A stretch of 64,000 bases of DNA from DSOI01 sp041394885 (GTDB lineage Bacteria; Acidobacteriota; Terriglobia; Bryobacterales; Bryobacteraceae). The translations under genes were made by a program, and so were the position numbers. Below are positions 1 through 9,700 of the stretch, piece by piece. The stretch's first letter is position 1. The number at the start of each line of letters is the position of its first letter. The notes under the pieces are model-generated. The model had not been told where the DNA came from. It did not search any database and saw nothing but the letters and a program-made list of their open reading frames with translations. The stretch lies in contig JAWKHI010000025.1 of the NCBI GenBank assembly GCA_041394885.1, positions 42,157-106,156 of the forward strand. Reading direction: 5' to 3'.

Positions 1-410
1 TGCGAGGCCACCCATTTTTCCGCGGCGTCGAGCAGGGCGTTGGACAAGCCGCGGCGGCGATAGTCCTTATGGATGAAGAAACAGGTAGCACTCCAGACGG
101 GCTTATCGTCGGGCGGCTGCAGGGTGCGGGTGCGGGCAAGATAGTGATACTGCTCGCGGGGCGCCACGGAGATCCATCCGGCGGGGCGAATGCCGTCATA
201 GGCGAGCACGCCCACCGGTTGTCCTGAAGCCGCCAGCGAGCGGAGAGCTTCCCGGTTACCGTCGCCCTTGCCAGCGTCGTAAGCAGCGCGCGGAAGACGC
301 CATGTCATGCACCAGCAGCCTCCGCAAGCTCCGCGCGGCCCAAACAGCGTCTCGAGGTCGGCGAAGTTGTCGAGCGTGAGGGGCGAGAAACGGAATGCCG
401 ATCGTGCCAT
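1..410 (-). CDS. GNAT family N-acetyltransferase (3' end outside window)
   Basis: Partial GCN5-related N-acetyltransferase; such proteins move an acetyl group from acetyl-CoA to an amine, and the substrate cannot be told here. The first 136 residues are present and the C-terminus lies beyond base 1. Visible are a Cys-rich stretch GACGGCWCM near residues 28-35, a central strand region (PAGWISVAPREQY, about 76-88), and the acetyl-CoA-binding signature DYRRRGLSNALLDAAE at about 116-131, where RRRGLS supplies the R-x-x-G-x-S/A loop. I chose the ATG at 408-410 because the N-terminal fold begins there; a downstream in-frame ATG would remove the Cys-rich part. The start is only 9 bases from the divergent rluE start, so its promoter must lie inside rluE. 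Confidence 0.8.
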   Translation of the reverse strand, partial: MARSAFRFSPLTLDNFADLETLFGPRGACGGCWCMTWRLPRAAYDAGKGDGNREALRSLAASGQPVGVLAYDGIRPAGWISVAPREQYHYLARTRTLQPPDDKPVWSATCFFIHKDYRRRGLSNALLDAAEKWVAS

Positions 411-419
411 GTTTGAATT

Positions 420-1028
420 ATGCGCCGAACGCCGCGGGTGCTGCTGTTCCACAAACCGTATGGAGTACTGTGCCAGTTCACCGGCGAGGGGCCAGCGCTG
501 CGCGACTACATCGGCGTGCCGGGCGTCTACGCGGCGGGACGGCTGGATCGTGACAGTGAAGGGCTCCTGTTGCTGACCGATGACGGGCAATTGCAGCATC
601 GGTTGACCGACCCGCGATTCGAGCATCCCCGGCAATACTGGGCGCAGGTGGAACGCGTTCCTGACGCCGCAGCCGTCGCCCGGCTACGAACCGGCGTGGC
701 GATCGAAGACTATATGACGCGTCCCTGCCGGGTGCGCGTGCTCGACGCCGAACCGGATCTACCTCCGCGTGACCCGCCCATCCGGTATCGCAAGAACGTA
801 CCGTCGGCATGGTTGGAAATGATTCTCACGGAGGGGCGCAACCGGCAAGTGCGGCGAATGACGGCCGCGGTAGGACATCCGACGCTGCGCCTGGTTCGGG
901 CCGCGATCGGCACCCTGACGATCGCGGGGCTCGCGCCCGGGGCCTACCGGACACTGTCACCGGCGGAATTGCAAACAATTTCCGGTCAAGGTGAAACGCG
1001 GACACCGTTGCGGTCACGACCGTACTGA
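420..1028 (+). CDS. rluE: 23S rRNA pseudouridine synthase, RluE-like (RsuA family)
   Basis: A 202-residue stand-alone RsuA/RluE-type pseudouridine synthase without an N-terminal S4 domain, as in RluE, which modifies 23S rRNA U2457 in E. coli. Residues 9-20 (LFHKPYGVLCQF) form the first family motif. Residues 40-53 contain GRLDRDSEGLLLLT, where D43 is the catalytic aspartate. A late EGRNRQVRRM motif at about residues 137-146 is typical of the RsuA/RluB/E/F branch. The length is slightly under E. coli RluE. It starts at the ATG at 420, divergent from the GNAT gene. The last dozen residues are low in homology signal. RluE is preferred over RluB/F because the S4 domain is absent. Confidence 0.88.
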   Translation: MRRTPRVLLFHKPYGVLCQFTGEGPALRDYIGVPGVYAAGRLDRDSEGLLLLTDDGQLQHRLTDPRFEHPRQYWAQVERVPDAAAVARLRTGVAIEDYMTRPCRVRVLDAEPDLPPRDPPIRYRKNVPSAWLEMILTEGRNRQVRRMTAAVGHPTLRLVRAAIGTLTIAGLAPGAYRTLSPAELQTISGQGETRTPLRSRPY

Positions 1029-1057
1029 TCGCGATCCAACTGAAAGGAGGACCTCCG

Positions 1058-1255
1058 ATGCACACGCTGATTCAACACGCCGGGATCCGGGAGGCGGTGG
1101 CAGCCGAAGCGGGTCCGCTGTTGGCCTCGCTGCTGGCCGCGGAGATGTTCTACAAATTCCACAGCTTTACTCTGGAATGCGGCGCGTTTCTGGCGACTTG
1201 GTACGCCCTCAGCCGCGCGGCGGCGGCCTGCAAGCTACGGCTGCCGGTGCGGTGA
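1058..1255 (+). CDS. hypothetical small protein (65 aa)
   Basis: No family recognised. The gene is accepted because a near-perfect Shine-Dalgarno sequence, AAGGAGG at 1044-1050, sits 7 bases before the ATG. The product is a 65-residue, mostly helical, Ala/Leu-rich protein with two cysteines (ECGAF, ACKL) and a moderately hydrophobic middle (LLASLLAAEMFYKF). It has no clear signal peptide or long membrane segment. It lies 29 bases after rluE and heads a run with two further unrecognised genes on the same strand. Confidence 0.55.
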   Translation: MHTLIQHAGIREAVAAEAGPLLASLLAAEMFYKFHSFTLECGAFLATWYALSRAAAACKLRLPVR

Positions 1256-1360
1256 ACGGTGCCCGGCGGCGAGAGACAGAAATGGGAACGGCCGCGTCCG
1301 GGGGCGAGCGACGCGGGTGAGGCGTTCGATCCATCCGGTGAAGGGAAACAAGAGTCCCGC

Positions 1361-1555
1361 ATGAAGGGAAGGACTGCGCCTCCACCGCGAACGCCGGTGA
1401 GCGAGGAGGAGTACCGGCGTCTGAAGGAACAGGCGGAGATGGCGAAGGGGCCGGCCGCAGATCTGGAGCAGGAAGATCTGGAGCAGGAAGATCTGGAGCA
1501 GGAAGCTTTGGGGCAGGAAGATTTGGGGCAGGAAGATACGAGCGAAGGAGAGTAA
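1361..1555 (+). CDS. hypothetical acidic protein with five-residue tandem repeats
   Basis: A 64-residue protein if the ATG at 1361 is used; an in-frame GTG at 1259 would add 34 Pro/Gly-rich residues but has no ribosome-binding site. The N-terminal half carries TPVSEEEYRRLKEQAEMAK, which closely resembles a segment near the N-terminus of the next gene (PIADERFRDLKEKAEKAK). The C-terminal half is a strongly acidic array of five LEQED-like units. The stop codon is 3 bases before the next start, so the two are probably translated together. The function is unknown. The shared helix suggests the two proteins bind each other or a common partner, which is inference only. Confidence 0.5.
   Translation: MKGRTAPPPRTPVSEEEYRRLKEQAEMAKGPAADLEQEDLEQEDLEQEALGQEDLGQEDTSEGE
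1460..1534 (+). repeat. five tandem copies of a 15-bp coding repeat
   Basis: Units begin at 1460, 1475, 1490, 1505 and 1520. The first three are identical (gatctggagcaggaa) and the last two carry a few substitutions (ctttggggc, atttggggc). The repeat is in frame and encodes LEQED-type pentapeptides. Perfect identity of the first three units suggests recent slippage expansion. Confidence 0.9.
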
Positions 1556-1558
1556 GCC

Positions 1559-3166
1559 ATGGCCACGAAAAAGAAATCCGCCCGGCGCGCCCCGGCGCGG
1601 AAAGTTACACCCACGGTGACGATGAAACCGCGGGCAGGCAAGGCGGCCAAGGGCGTCGAGATCGACCCCTCGGTGGAGTTGGAGGCGGTACTCGCCCCGG
1701 AGAAGCGCGAGCGGCGGCCCTACTCGACGCGGTACCCGATCGCGGATGAACGCTTTCGCGACTTGAAGGAGAAGGCTGAAAAGGCGAAGCTCCCCAAAGG
1801 GGAGGTGGAGGCGAAGTCCGACGCGGGGAGCGGCAAAGAGGACGCGGCGGAGGAGTTGGAGGCGCTGGCGCCGGCGATCGGAACTGCATTGGCCGAGGCT
1901 CCGGTGGCTGCGGGAAACTTCGCGGGCATCGACGCCACGGGATGGCTCCCGCCCGATTGCACGATGGCGACCGGGCCCGAGCATGTGCTGCTTTCGGTCA
2001 ACTCGTCGGTTGCGATCCACATGAAAGCGGGCGGACCGGCATTGATCCAGCGCACGCTTACACAATGGTTCGGCGCATTGGCGCAAGACCTCACGGTTTT
2101 CGATCCAAAGGCGCTGTACGACCAGCACGCCGGACGTTGGGTGCTGCTGGCGGTGGCGTTCCGGACCAATCCGAACCGAAGCGTATTCCTGCTGTCGGTC
2201 TCGACGTCGCCGAACCCGATGGGGACTTGGCGCAACTATTCTTTCGACGCGATGGTGGATGGATCTACCGCCACCAGCAACTGGGCGGACTTCCCGGCCC
2301 TGGGCGTGGACAACCAAGCCATCTACATCACGGCGAACATGTTCGCGTTCCAAGGAGGGTTTCGGCACTCCAAGATCCGGGTGATTCCCAAGGCCGGCCC
2401 TTACAGCGGCAGCGCGGCGCCGTTCTTCGATTTCGTGAAGATGAAGAATCCCGACGATACGCTGGCGTTCACCATCCAGCCGTGCCACACCTTCGGCGCG
2501 CCGCAGGTGGAGTACCTGGTGAACTCGCTGTTTCCCGGCGGCAGTTCGCTCACGATATGGCGCGTCGACAATCCGGCGACGTCTCCGGTGCTAACGCGGA
2601 GTTCGGTGGCCGTTGCGCCGTACAGCCTTCCGCCGAATGCGGACCAGAAGGGCGGGGGGCCGCCGTTGAACACGGGGGATGTCCGTTTGCTGCACGCGGT
2701 GTTTCGGGGCGATTCGATCTGGACGGCGCTGACAACGGCGAGGAGTTGGTCCGGCAGCGGCAATCGCGCGGCGATCCACTGGTTCCAGGTTCGCGCGGCG
2801 TCGTCAACGCTGGTGCAGGAGGGCGTTTATGGGAACCGCAGTTTCCATTACTTCTATCCGGCAGGGTGTCCGGACAACCAAGGGAATTTGACGGTGGTGT
2901 TCAGCCGGTGCGGGCCATCCGAGTTCGGCTCGATCCGGTATACGGGGCGACGGTCGACCGATGCGCTGGGGCAACTGCAAGGGAGCAAGCTGCTGAAGAA
3001 GGGTCTGGCTCACTACCAGGGGCTCGACAGTGGCGGGCGCAATCGATGGGGGGATTATAACGGCGTGGCGGCGGATCCGGCGAATCCTCGGTTGATCTGG
3101 TTCTACAGCGAGTACGCGAGCGCGGTGGATACGTGGGGGACTTGGGTGGGACGGGCGTTCTTCTGA
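1559..3166 (+). CDS. hypothetical protein with beta-rich (propeller/sialidase-like) body
   Basis: A 535-residue protein without a recognised family name. It starts at ATG 1559 behind a good ribosome-binding site (AAGGAG, 1544-1549). Residues 1-40 are very basic (ATKKKSARRAPARK) with no signal peptide. Residues 56-82 carry the PIADERFRDLKEKAEKAK helix shared with the preceding small protein. From about residue 130 the sequence becomes beta-rich and rich in aromatic and Gly-Asn turns (FDPKALYDQHAGRW, LSVSTSPNPMGTWRNYSF, WADFPALGVDNQAIYI, GRNRWGDYNGVAADP). These recur like blades of a propeller, or of the sialidase-like proteins that record sampled data. A glycosidase role is not supported because I see no Asp-box catalytic set. 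It ends 13 bases before a PIN remnant on the other strand. Confidence 0.7.
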   Translation: MATKKKSARRAPARKVTPTVTMKPRAGKAAKGVEIDPSVELEAVLAPEKRERRPYSTRYPIADERFRDLKEKAEKAKLPKGEVEAKSDAGSGKEDAAEELEALAPAIGTALAEAPVAAGNFAGIDATGWLPPDCTMATGPEHVLLSVNSSVAIHMKAGGPALIQRTLTQWFGALAQDLTVFDPKALYDQHAGRWVLLAVAFRTNPNRSVFLLSVSTSPNPMGTWRNYSFDAMVDGSTATSNWADFPALGVDNQAIYITANMFAFQGGFRHSKIRVIPKAGPYSGSAAPFFDFVKMKNPDDTLAFTIQPCHTFGAPQVEYLVNSLFPGGSSLTIWRVDNPATSPVLTRSSVAVAPYSLPPNADQKGGGPPLNTGDVRLLHAVFRGDSIWTALTTARSWSGSGNRAAIHWFQVRAASSTLVQEGVYGNRSFHYFYPAGCPDNQGNLTVVFSRCGPSEFGSIRYTGRRSTDALGQLQGSKLLKKGLAHYQGLDSGGRNRWGDYNGVAADPANPRLIWFYSEYASAVDTWGTWVGRAFF

Positions 3167-3179
3167 AGCGCCGCCGGCA

Positions 3180-3345
3180 GCCATCGGCGAGCGGAAGAAA
3201 ATGCCGCAGATCCCAGGTGACGAGCACTCCGATCCCCATCCGCTCCGCCGATTGCAGTAGGAAGGCGTCGTAGACGGCGCCGCCGGAGCGTCCGCAACGC
3301 CAGACGCTGTCCATCACGTCGAACACGGTGGTGCAATGATCGCGC
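3180..3345 (-). pseudogene. remnant of a VapC-like PIN-domain gene
   Basis: The minus strand between the receptor terminator and the preceding plus gene encodes AVYDAFLLQSAERMGIGVLV followed by TWDLRHFLPLA. This is the C-terminal third of a PIN-domain ribonuclease of the VapC type: a conserved acidic residue in the YDAFL helix and a TWDLRHF strand-helix end. The N-terminal two thirds, with the other catalytic acids, are missing. No antitoxin gene is adjacent, and no stop codon follows at the expected place, so the frame runs antisense into the neighbouring gene. It is probably a dead toxin-antitoxin fragment. Confidence 0.55.
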
Positions 3346-3351
3346 ACGCGC

Positions 3352-3384
3352 AAAAAGGGCCGCGTCCTTAGTGGACGCGGCCCT
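3352..3384 (-). terminator. intrinsic terminator of the first TonB-dependent receptor
   Basis: An 11-bp perfect stem (3357-3367 with 3373-3383, core gggccgcgtcc) closes a 5-base loop. On the minus strand it is followed by five T residues (plus-strand A run 3352-3356). It lies 25 bases after the receptor stop codon. Confidence 0.9.
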
Positions 3385-3408
3385 GAACCGTTCAACCGGG
3401 AGTCAGTG

Positions 3409-6400
3409 CTAGAACCGGTAGCGGAGCCCAAGCTGGATCTGCCGCGAACCAACCCGCTGGCCGCCGATGCGGCCGAAGTTGGCATTGTTCAAATCCCCAT
3501 TCGGATCCGCGAAGCTCACCGTGTTCGGGAAGTTGAAGAACTCGCCCCGGAGTTCGAATCCGTGGCGCTCATTCACCCGGAACACTTTTTGCACCGCGAT
3601 ATCCAGACTGATGATGCCGTCGGCGTTGGTGATGTAAGGCGACGCATTGCCGAACGTGAACTGCGCAGGGCGCGCGAACCCGCCCGTATTGAACCACTGT
3701 TCGGCTGTCTTCGGACCGTTGTTGGGATCGCCCACCAGGTTGACACGCTGCGTCTTCCGGCCCGTGTTCGCGATGTCCTGGCCGATAAACACCATGAACG
3801 GCGGACCGGTTTCCAAACGCGTGATGCCCTCGAGCGACCATCCGCCCACCAGCGTGTCCGCCACCCGGCTCATATCGCCGCCGAACTTGCGGCCTCGCCC
3901 GAACGGCAGCTCATACACGTACGAGAATACGAACACGTGGTTGATGTCCCACGAAGACCGGCTCCAATCGGCGCGCCGGTTGAACGGATCCTGCGTCTTC
4001 TGGTTTTCCGCCAGCGACGACTGATTGTCCAGTGACTTCTGCCACGTGTAGTTCATGTTGAACTGCATGCCGTGAGAGAACCGCTTCTTCAATGTCGTCT
4101 GCAGCGCGTTGTAGCTGCCGCTGAATTGGTTCGATCCGCCGTCCAAATCGCCAAAGTTAGGCAGCAACCGCCGCGGTTGAATCGGACCCGGACCCGGCGT
4201 AAGCGCGTTGTTGAACGGCGAGTAGCCGATCTGCTTCCGGCTCGCCGATCCGACGTAGCCCACATCCAGCGTCAGGTCATCCTGCAACTGCTGCTGCACG
4301 AAGAAGTTCCACTGCGATGAATAGGGAGACCGGTTGTCGGGATTCTGCGGCCATCCGCCGATGGCGGCCGTCGATTCGAAGGGAGGTCCAGGAGCCGTGA
4401 TCGATTGATCCAGCACCCCGCCCCGATTCGGGCTGAACACCTGCTGCACCGTGAACGGCCAGAACTTGCGCAGATCCTGCAACTCTTGCACGAACGTCGA
4501 GTTGTAGAACATCCCGAATCCCGTGCGGATCACCGTCTTGTCGCTCACCTTGTACGCGATCCCCACGCGCGGCGCGAAATCGTTCTTGTCGCTCTTCACC
4601 AGCGCCCGCCCGAAGCCGTCTTGGCGCGCGGGTGAGTTGCGCTCCCCGGTGTCCGGATTCGGTTGCGGATTCGTCGTCGCCCACAGCAGCCGGCCGGAGT
4701 ACTCGCCTGTCTGCGGATCGCGGATCACATACATGTTCCCCAGCCGGTCGGTCGAATCATACGGCCGGCTCCCGAACTGGTACATCAATCCCAGGTTCAC
4801 CGTCAGCCGCGAGTTCACACGGAAGTCGTCCTGGATATGGCCCAGCAGGAAATGGCCGATGCCGTCGGTGAGCGTATTGCCCTCGCCGCGCCGCACCTCG
4901 CCCGGGTAGCCCAGCAGTGCGTCCGCCATCGGAAATCCCGTAACGCCGCCCTGGAAGATCGCATCCCCATTCATCGGGTTCGACGTGTTGGTGTAGAAGT
5001 TCCGGTGGTGGTACTGGCCGCCCACCTTCAACGAATGACGGCCTTTGACCATGTTCAGGTTGCCGCGCCATTGCCACACATTGTCGCCGGTGACGCCGCC
5101 GCCGGCTCCAGGTGTGCCGTAGGAGCCGAACGAGATGTTCACCAGCGGATCGCCGAATACTTCCTTCTGGTACATCTGCATCCCCGTCTTGGCAAGGAAG
5201 TCCGCCCGCGTCAGTCCGCCCTTGTCGGTGATCCCGGGGTCGTTGGGCTGGTTGGTGCCGAAACCAACTTCGAGCGTCGTCGTCGGGCTGAAGATGTGCG
5301 TCCACGACGCGCCGTAGTTCACCACGTCGAACTCGCTCCGCCCGATGAAGTTCGGACGGAAATCCGGGCTCAGAAGATCCGCGTTCTGATAGCTGAACCG
5401 GAAAAAGAACGTGTTCGTCTCGTTGATGTTGTAGTCATACCGCCAGTGCAGCCCGTCGCGATCGTTCGCCTGGCTCCGCGCCCCGATGTAGTTCTGCACC
5501 AGTCCGGACCGGTTCGGCAGTGGCGTCGTCAACTCGAGCGCCGTCGGGATCGCCGGATTGATCAACGGGCGCGGGATCACGTTGTTTGGAAACGGCGCGT
5601 TGTTGGCGAACGGATTCCGGATCACCGTCGGACGCGCTTCCGTCAGCAGCGCCGAGAAATCCCCGTTACGGAACTCCGCCGGCGGCACGCTGCCCAATTG
5701 CGTCGATCCGCGGCGCCGCCGGAACCCTTCCCAGCTCACAAACCAGAACATTTTCCCGGACGCCAGCTTCGGAATCGGCCCGCCGATCGCCACGCCATAC
5801 TGATTCAGACGGAACGGCGTCTTCGGCAGCCCGCTCCGGTTGGCGAAAAATTCGTTCGCGTCGAACTTGCTGTTCCGCAGGTACTCATACACCGTCCCGT
5901 GCAACTGGCTCGTTCCGCTCTTGATCACCATCGACACGTTCGCGCCCATCGATCGCCCGAACTCCGATCCCGTATTGGTCGCCACTTTGAACTCCTGCAG
6001 CGCGTCCATCGGCGGTGAGATGCCCGGCGAGTTCATCATCTGCATGTTGGAATCGAAGCCGTCAAGGGTGAAGTTGTTGTCCTGCGGACGCCCGCCGTTC
6101 ACAGATACGAGCGACGTGCCCGATTGCCCCGTCCCGCGGGACTGGCTCCGCGTCACCGAACTCGTGCCCGGCATCAGCAGCATCAGCCGCGTGTAGTTGC
6201 GCTGGTTTACCGGTAGTCGCTCCAGTTCCTTCGCCGCCACCACATTGCCCACCGACGCTTCTTCGGTTTGCAGGATCGGCGCCGCGCCGCTCACCTCAAT
6301 CGTCTCGGTCACCTCGCCCAGTTGCAGCGTGAAGTCGACTTCGAGCACCGCCGACACTTCCAGCACGATGCCCGAGCGGACTTGCGTCTTGAAGCCAGGT

Positions 6401-6651
6401 GCTTTGATCTGGATGGAATAGTTGCCGGGGTTGAGCGGAGTCACCCGGTATTGGCCGGTCGCGTTGGCCTCCACCTGGCGGGCGAAGCCCGTTCCGGAGT
6501 TGGTTACGGTTACGGATGCGCCGGGAACGGCATCTCCGGAAGGGTCATAAACATCGCCGACGATCGTCGCGTTGGTCTGCGCGAAAGCGGCCGCGGAGAG
6601 GACGGCAAACAGGGCTACCTGCGCCGTGCGAGTGGAAAACGTTGTTCGCAC
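3409..6651 (-). CDS. TonB-dependent receptor, Oar-like, copy 1
   Basis: An outer-membrane receptor of 1080 residues with a cleavable signal peptide (about 1-25, ending AAAFAQ). A carboxypeptidase-regulatory-like beta-sandwich follows at about 26-115 (TNATIVGDVYDPSGDAVPGA, GQYRVTPLNPGNYSI), then a plug at about 120-240 (ELERLPVNQRNYTRLMLLMP, NNFTLDGFDSNM), then a long barrel ending in QLGLRYRF with the terminal aromatic expected of a Bam substrate. The family takes up ligands energised by TonB-ExbBD; the ligand is unknown and no TonB or ExbBD gene is nearby. It is closely related to the next two genes over its whole length. It has its own promoter (6700-6729) and terminator. Unlike its sisters it has three extra residues in the LLTEARPTVIRNPF segment. 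Confidence 0.92.
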   Translation of the reverse strand: MRTTFSTRTAQVALFAVLSAAAFAQTNATIVGDVYDPSGDAVPGASVTVTNSGTGFARQVEANATGQYRVTPLNPGNYSIQIKAPGFKTQVRSGIVLEVSAVLEVDFTLQLGEVTETIEVSGAAPILQTEEASVGNVVAAKELERLPVNQRNYTRLMLLMPGTSSVTRSQSRGTGQSGTSLVSVNGGRPQDNNFTLDGFDSNMQMMNSPGISPPMDALQEFKVATNTGSEFGRSMGANVSMVIKSGTSQLHGTVYEYLRNSKFDANEFFANRSGLPKTPFRLNQYGVAIGGPIPKLASGKMFWFVSWEGFRRRRGSTQLGSVPPAEFRNGDFSALLTEARPTVIRNPFANNAPFPNNVIPRPLINPAIPTALELTTPLPNRSGLVQNYIGARSQANDRDGLHWRYDYNINETNTFFFRFSYQNADLLSPDFRPNFIGRSEFDVVNYGASWTHIFSPTTTLEVGFGTNQPNDPGITDKGGLTRADFLAKTGMQMYQKEVFGDPLVNISFGSYGTPGAGGGVTGDNVWQWRGNLNMVKGRHSLKVGGQYHHRNFYTNTSNPMNGDAIFQGGVTGFPMADALLGYPGEVRRGEGNTLTDGIGHFLLGHIQDDFRVNSRLTVNLGLMYQFGSRPYDSTDRLGNMYVIRDPQTGEYSGRLLWATTNPQPNPDTGERNSPARQDGFGRALVKSDKNDFAPRVGIAYKVSDKTVIRTGFGMFYNSTFVQELQDLRKFWPFTVQQVFSPNRGGVLDQSITAPGPPFESTAAIGGWPQNPDNRSPYSSQWNFFVQQQLQDDLTLDVGYVGSASRKQIGYSPFNNALTPGPGPIQPRRLLPNFGDLDGGSNQFSGSYNALQTTLKKRFSHGMQFNMNYTWQKSLDNQSSLAENQKTQDPFNRRADWSRSSWDINHVFVFSYVYELPFGRGRKFGGDMSRVADTLVGGWSLEGITRLETGPPFMVFIGQDIANTGRKTQRVNLVGDPNNGPKTAEQWFNTGGFARPAQFTFGNASPYITNADGIISLDIAVQKVFRVNERHGFELRGEFFNFPNTVSFADPNGDLNNANFGRIGGQRVGSRQIQLGLRYRF

Positions 6652-6699
6652 GTATTAGACTCCTCTGAAGTTGTGGGCTGAGCCCCAGCAAACTTCCAG

Positions 6700-6729
6700 A
6701 GGTTAGCACGGCGCAAATAAATTTAGCAA
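6700..6729 (-). promoter_or_regulatory. sigma70-like promoter of receptor copy 1
   Basis: On the minus strand: -35 TTGCTA (6724-6729), an 18-bp spacer ending GTGC, and -10 TAACCT (6700-6705). It is the counterpart of the promoters before copies 2 and 3, with the same GTGC-TA junction. The predicted leader is about 40 bases. Confidence 0.6.
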
Positions 6730-6774
6730 ACTACATACATTGCGACCGGGGAATGGTTTCTCCCAAAATACTCT

Positions 6775-9700
6775 TCAGAACCGGTACCGCAGCCCCAACT
6801 GGATTTGCCGCGACGAGACCCGCTGCCCGCTCACGCGTCCGTATGCCGAATTGTTCAGGTTTCCCTGCGGATCCGCGAAGCTCACCGTGTTGGGGAAGTT
6901 GAAGAACTCCCCGCGCAGTTCGAACGCGTGCCGCTCGTTCACACGGAACACTTTCTGCGCCGCGATGTCCAGGCTCACGATGCCGTCGGCATTGGTGATG
7001 TACGGCGACGCGTTCCCGAACGTGAACGGCGCGGGCTTTGCGAAAGCCCCGGTGTTGAACCACTGTTCGGCCGTCTTCGGTCCTGCGTTCGGATCGCCCA
7101 CAAGATTCACACGCTGCGTCTTGCGTCCCGTATTCGCGATGTCCTGATTGGTGAACACCATGAACGGCGGACCCGTTTCCAGACGCGCGATTCCTTCGAG
7201 TGACCACCCGCCCACCAGCGCATCCGCCGCCCGGCTCATGGTTCCCCCGAACTGCCTGCCACGGCCAAACGGCAGCTCATACACGTACGAGAACACGAAT
7301 ACATGGTTGATGTCCCAGGAGGACCGGCTCCAGTCCGCCCGCCGGTTGAACGGATCCTGCGTCTTCTGGTTTTCCGCCAGCGAGGACTGGTTGTCCAGCG
7401 ACTTCTGCCACGTGTAGTTCATGTTGAACTGCATCCCGTGCGAGAAACGCTTCTTGAGCGTCACCTGCATCGCGTTATAGCTCCCGCTGAACTGGTTCGA
7501 TCCCCCATCGAGATCGCCGAAGTTCGGCAGCAGACGCCGCGGCTGGATCGGTCCCGGTCCCGGCGTAAGCGCGTTGTTGAACGGTGAATATCCGATCTGC
7601 TTCCGGCTCGCCGATCCCACGTATCCCACGTCCAGAGTCAAATCGTCCTGCAGTTGCTGCTGGATGAAGAAGTTCCATTGCGACGAGTAGGGCGACCGGT
7701 TCCCCGGGTTCTGCGGCCATCCCCCGATCGCCGCCGTCGATTCAAATGCCGGCCCCGGCGCCGTGATCGATTGATCCAGCACTCCGCCCCGGTTCGGGCT
7801 GAATACCTGCTGCACGGTGAACGGCCAGAACTTCCGCAGATCCTGCAACTCCTGCACGAACGTCGAGTTGTAGAACATGCCGAATCCCGTACGGATCACC
7901 GTCTTGTCGCTCACCTTGTAGGCGATGCCCACCCGCGGCGCAAAATCGTTCTTGTCGCTCTTCACCAATGCCCGCCCGAACCCGTCCTGCCGCGCCGGCG
8001 AATTCCGTTCGCCCGTGTCCGGATTCGGCTGCGGGTTCGTCGTCGCCCACAACAGCCGGCCCGAGTATTCGCCCGTCTGCGGATCCCGGATCACATACAT
8101 GTTTCCCAGCCGGTCGGTGGAGTCATAGGGGCGGCTGCCGAACTGATACATCAGCCCGAGGTTCACCGTGAGTCGCGAGTTCACACGGAAGTCGTCCTGA
8201 ACGTAGCCGAGGAGGAAGTGGCCGATGCCGTCGGTCAGCGTGTTGCCCTGTCCACGGCGGACTTCGCCCGGATAGCCCAGCAGTGCGTCCGCCATCGGGA
8301 ACCCCGTCACACCGCCCTGGAAAATGGCGTCCCCGTTCATCGGGTTCGATGTGTTCGTGTAGAACTGCCGGTGATGGTACTGCCCGCCAATCTTCAGCGA
8401 ATGCCGTCCCCGGATCGTGTTGAGGTTCCCGCGCCACTGCCACACGTTGTCGCCCGTCACGCTCCCGCCCGCTCCCGGCGTCCCGTACGCCCCGAACGAA
8501 ATGTTCACCAGCGGATCGCCGAACACTTCCTGCTGGTACATCTGCATGCCCGTCTTCGAGAGAAAATCCGCCCGCGTCAAACCACCCTTGTCCGATAAGC
8601 CCGGGTTGTTCGGTTGATTGCTGCCGAAGCCGGCTTCGAGCGTTGTCGTCGGGCTGAAGATATGCGTCCACGATCCGCCGAAGTTGGTGACGTCGAACTC
8701 GCTCCGGCTGACAAAGCCCGGACGGAAGTCCGGATTCAGCAGGTCTGCGTTCTGATAGCTGAACCGGAAGAACACCGTGTTCCGCTCGTTGATGTTGTAG
8801 TCATACCGCCAGTGCAGCCCGTCCCGGTCGTTGGCCTGGCTCCGCGCTCCAATGTAGTTCTGCACCAGGCCGCCTCGGTTCGGCAGTGGCGTCGTGAGCT
8901 CGAGCGCCGTCGGAATCGCCGGATTGATCAGGTTCCGCGGTATCACGTTGTTCGGAAACGGAGCGTTGTTGTTGAACGGATTCCGGATCACCGTCGCCGG
9001 CAGCAGCGCCGAAAAGTCGCCGTTCCGAAACTCCGCCGGCGGTACGCTCCCCAACTGCGTCGACCCGCGCCGCCGCCGGAATCCTTCCCAGCTCACAAAC
9101 CAGAACATCTTCCCCGAGGCCAGTTTCGGAATCGGCCCCCCGATCGCCACGCCATACTGATTCAGACGGAATGGCGTCTGCGGCAGCCCGCTGCGGTTGG
9201 CGAAAAATTCGTTCGCGTCGAACTTGCTGTTCCGCAGATACTCATACACCGTCCCGTGCAGTTGGCTCGTCCCGCTCTTGATCACCATCGACACGTTGGC
9301 GCCCATCGAGCGCCCGAATTCCGATCCCGTGTTCGTTGCCACCTTGAACTCCTGCAGCGCGTCCATCGGCGGCGAAATACCCGGCGAGTTCATCATCTGC
9401 ATGTTCGAATCGAATCCGTCCAACGTGAAGTTGTTGTCCTGCGGACGCCCGCCGTTCACGCTAAACAACTGCGTCCCCGATTCCCCCGTACCCCGGGCCT
9501 GGCTGCGGCGCACCGAACTTGTCCCCGGCATCAGCAGCATCAGGCGCGTGTAATTGCGCTGGTTCACAGGCAGCCGCTCCAGCTCCTTCGCCGCAACCAC
9601 GTTGCCCACCGACGCTTCTTCGGTTTGCAGAATCGGCGCCGCGCCCGTCACCTCGATGGTTTCCGTCACCTGCCCCAGTTCCAGCCCGAAGTCCACCTCC

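Noticed and set aside
1460..1534. Possible CRISPR array or minisatellite.
   Set aside because: Units are contiguous 15-bp in-frame coding repeats without spacers.
3180..3345. Functional VapBC toxin-antitoxin pair.
   Set aside because: Only the C-terminal third of a PIN domain is present and no antitoxin gene is adjacent.
4663..6018. Long open frame on the plus strand opposite receptor copy 1 (and similar ones at 8614-9975 and elsewhere).
   Set aside because: It is the antisense shadow of a highly conserved receptor gene, is rich in Arg/His/Pro as expected from high-GC antisense frames, and recurs opposite all three copies.
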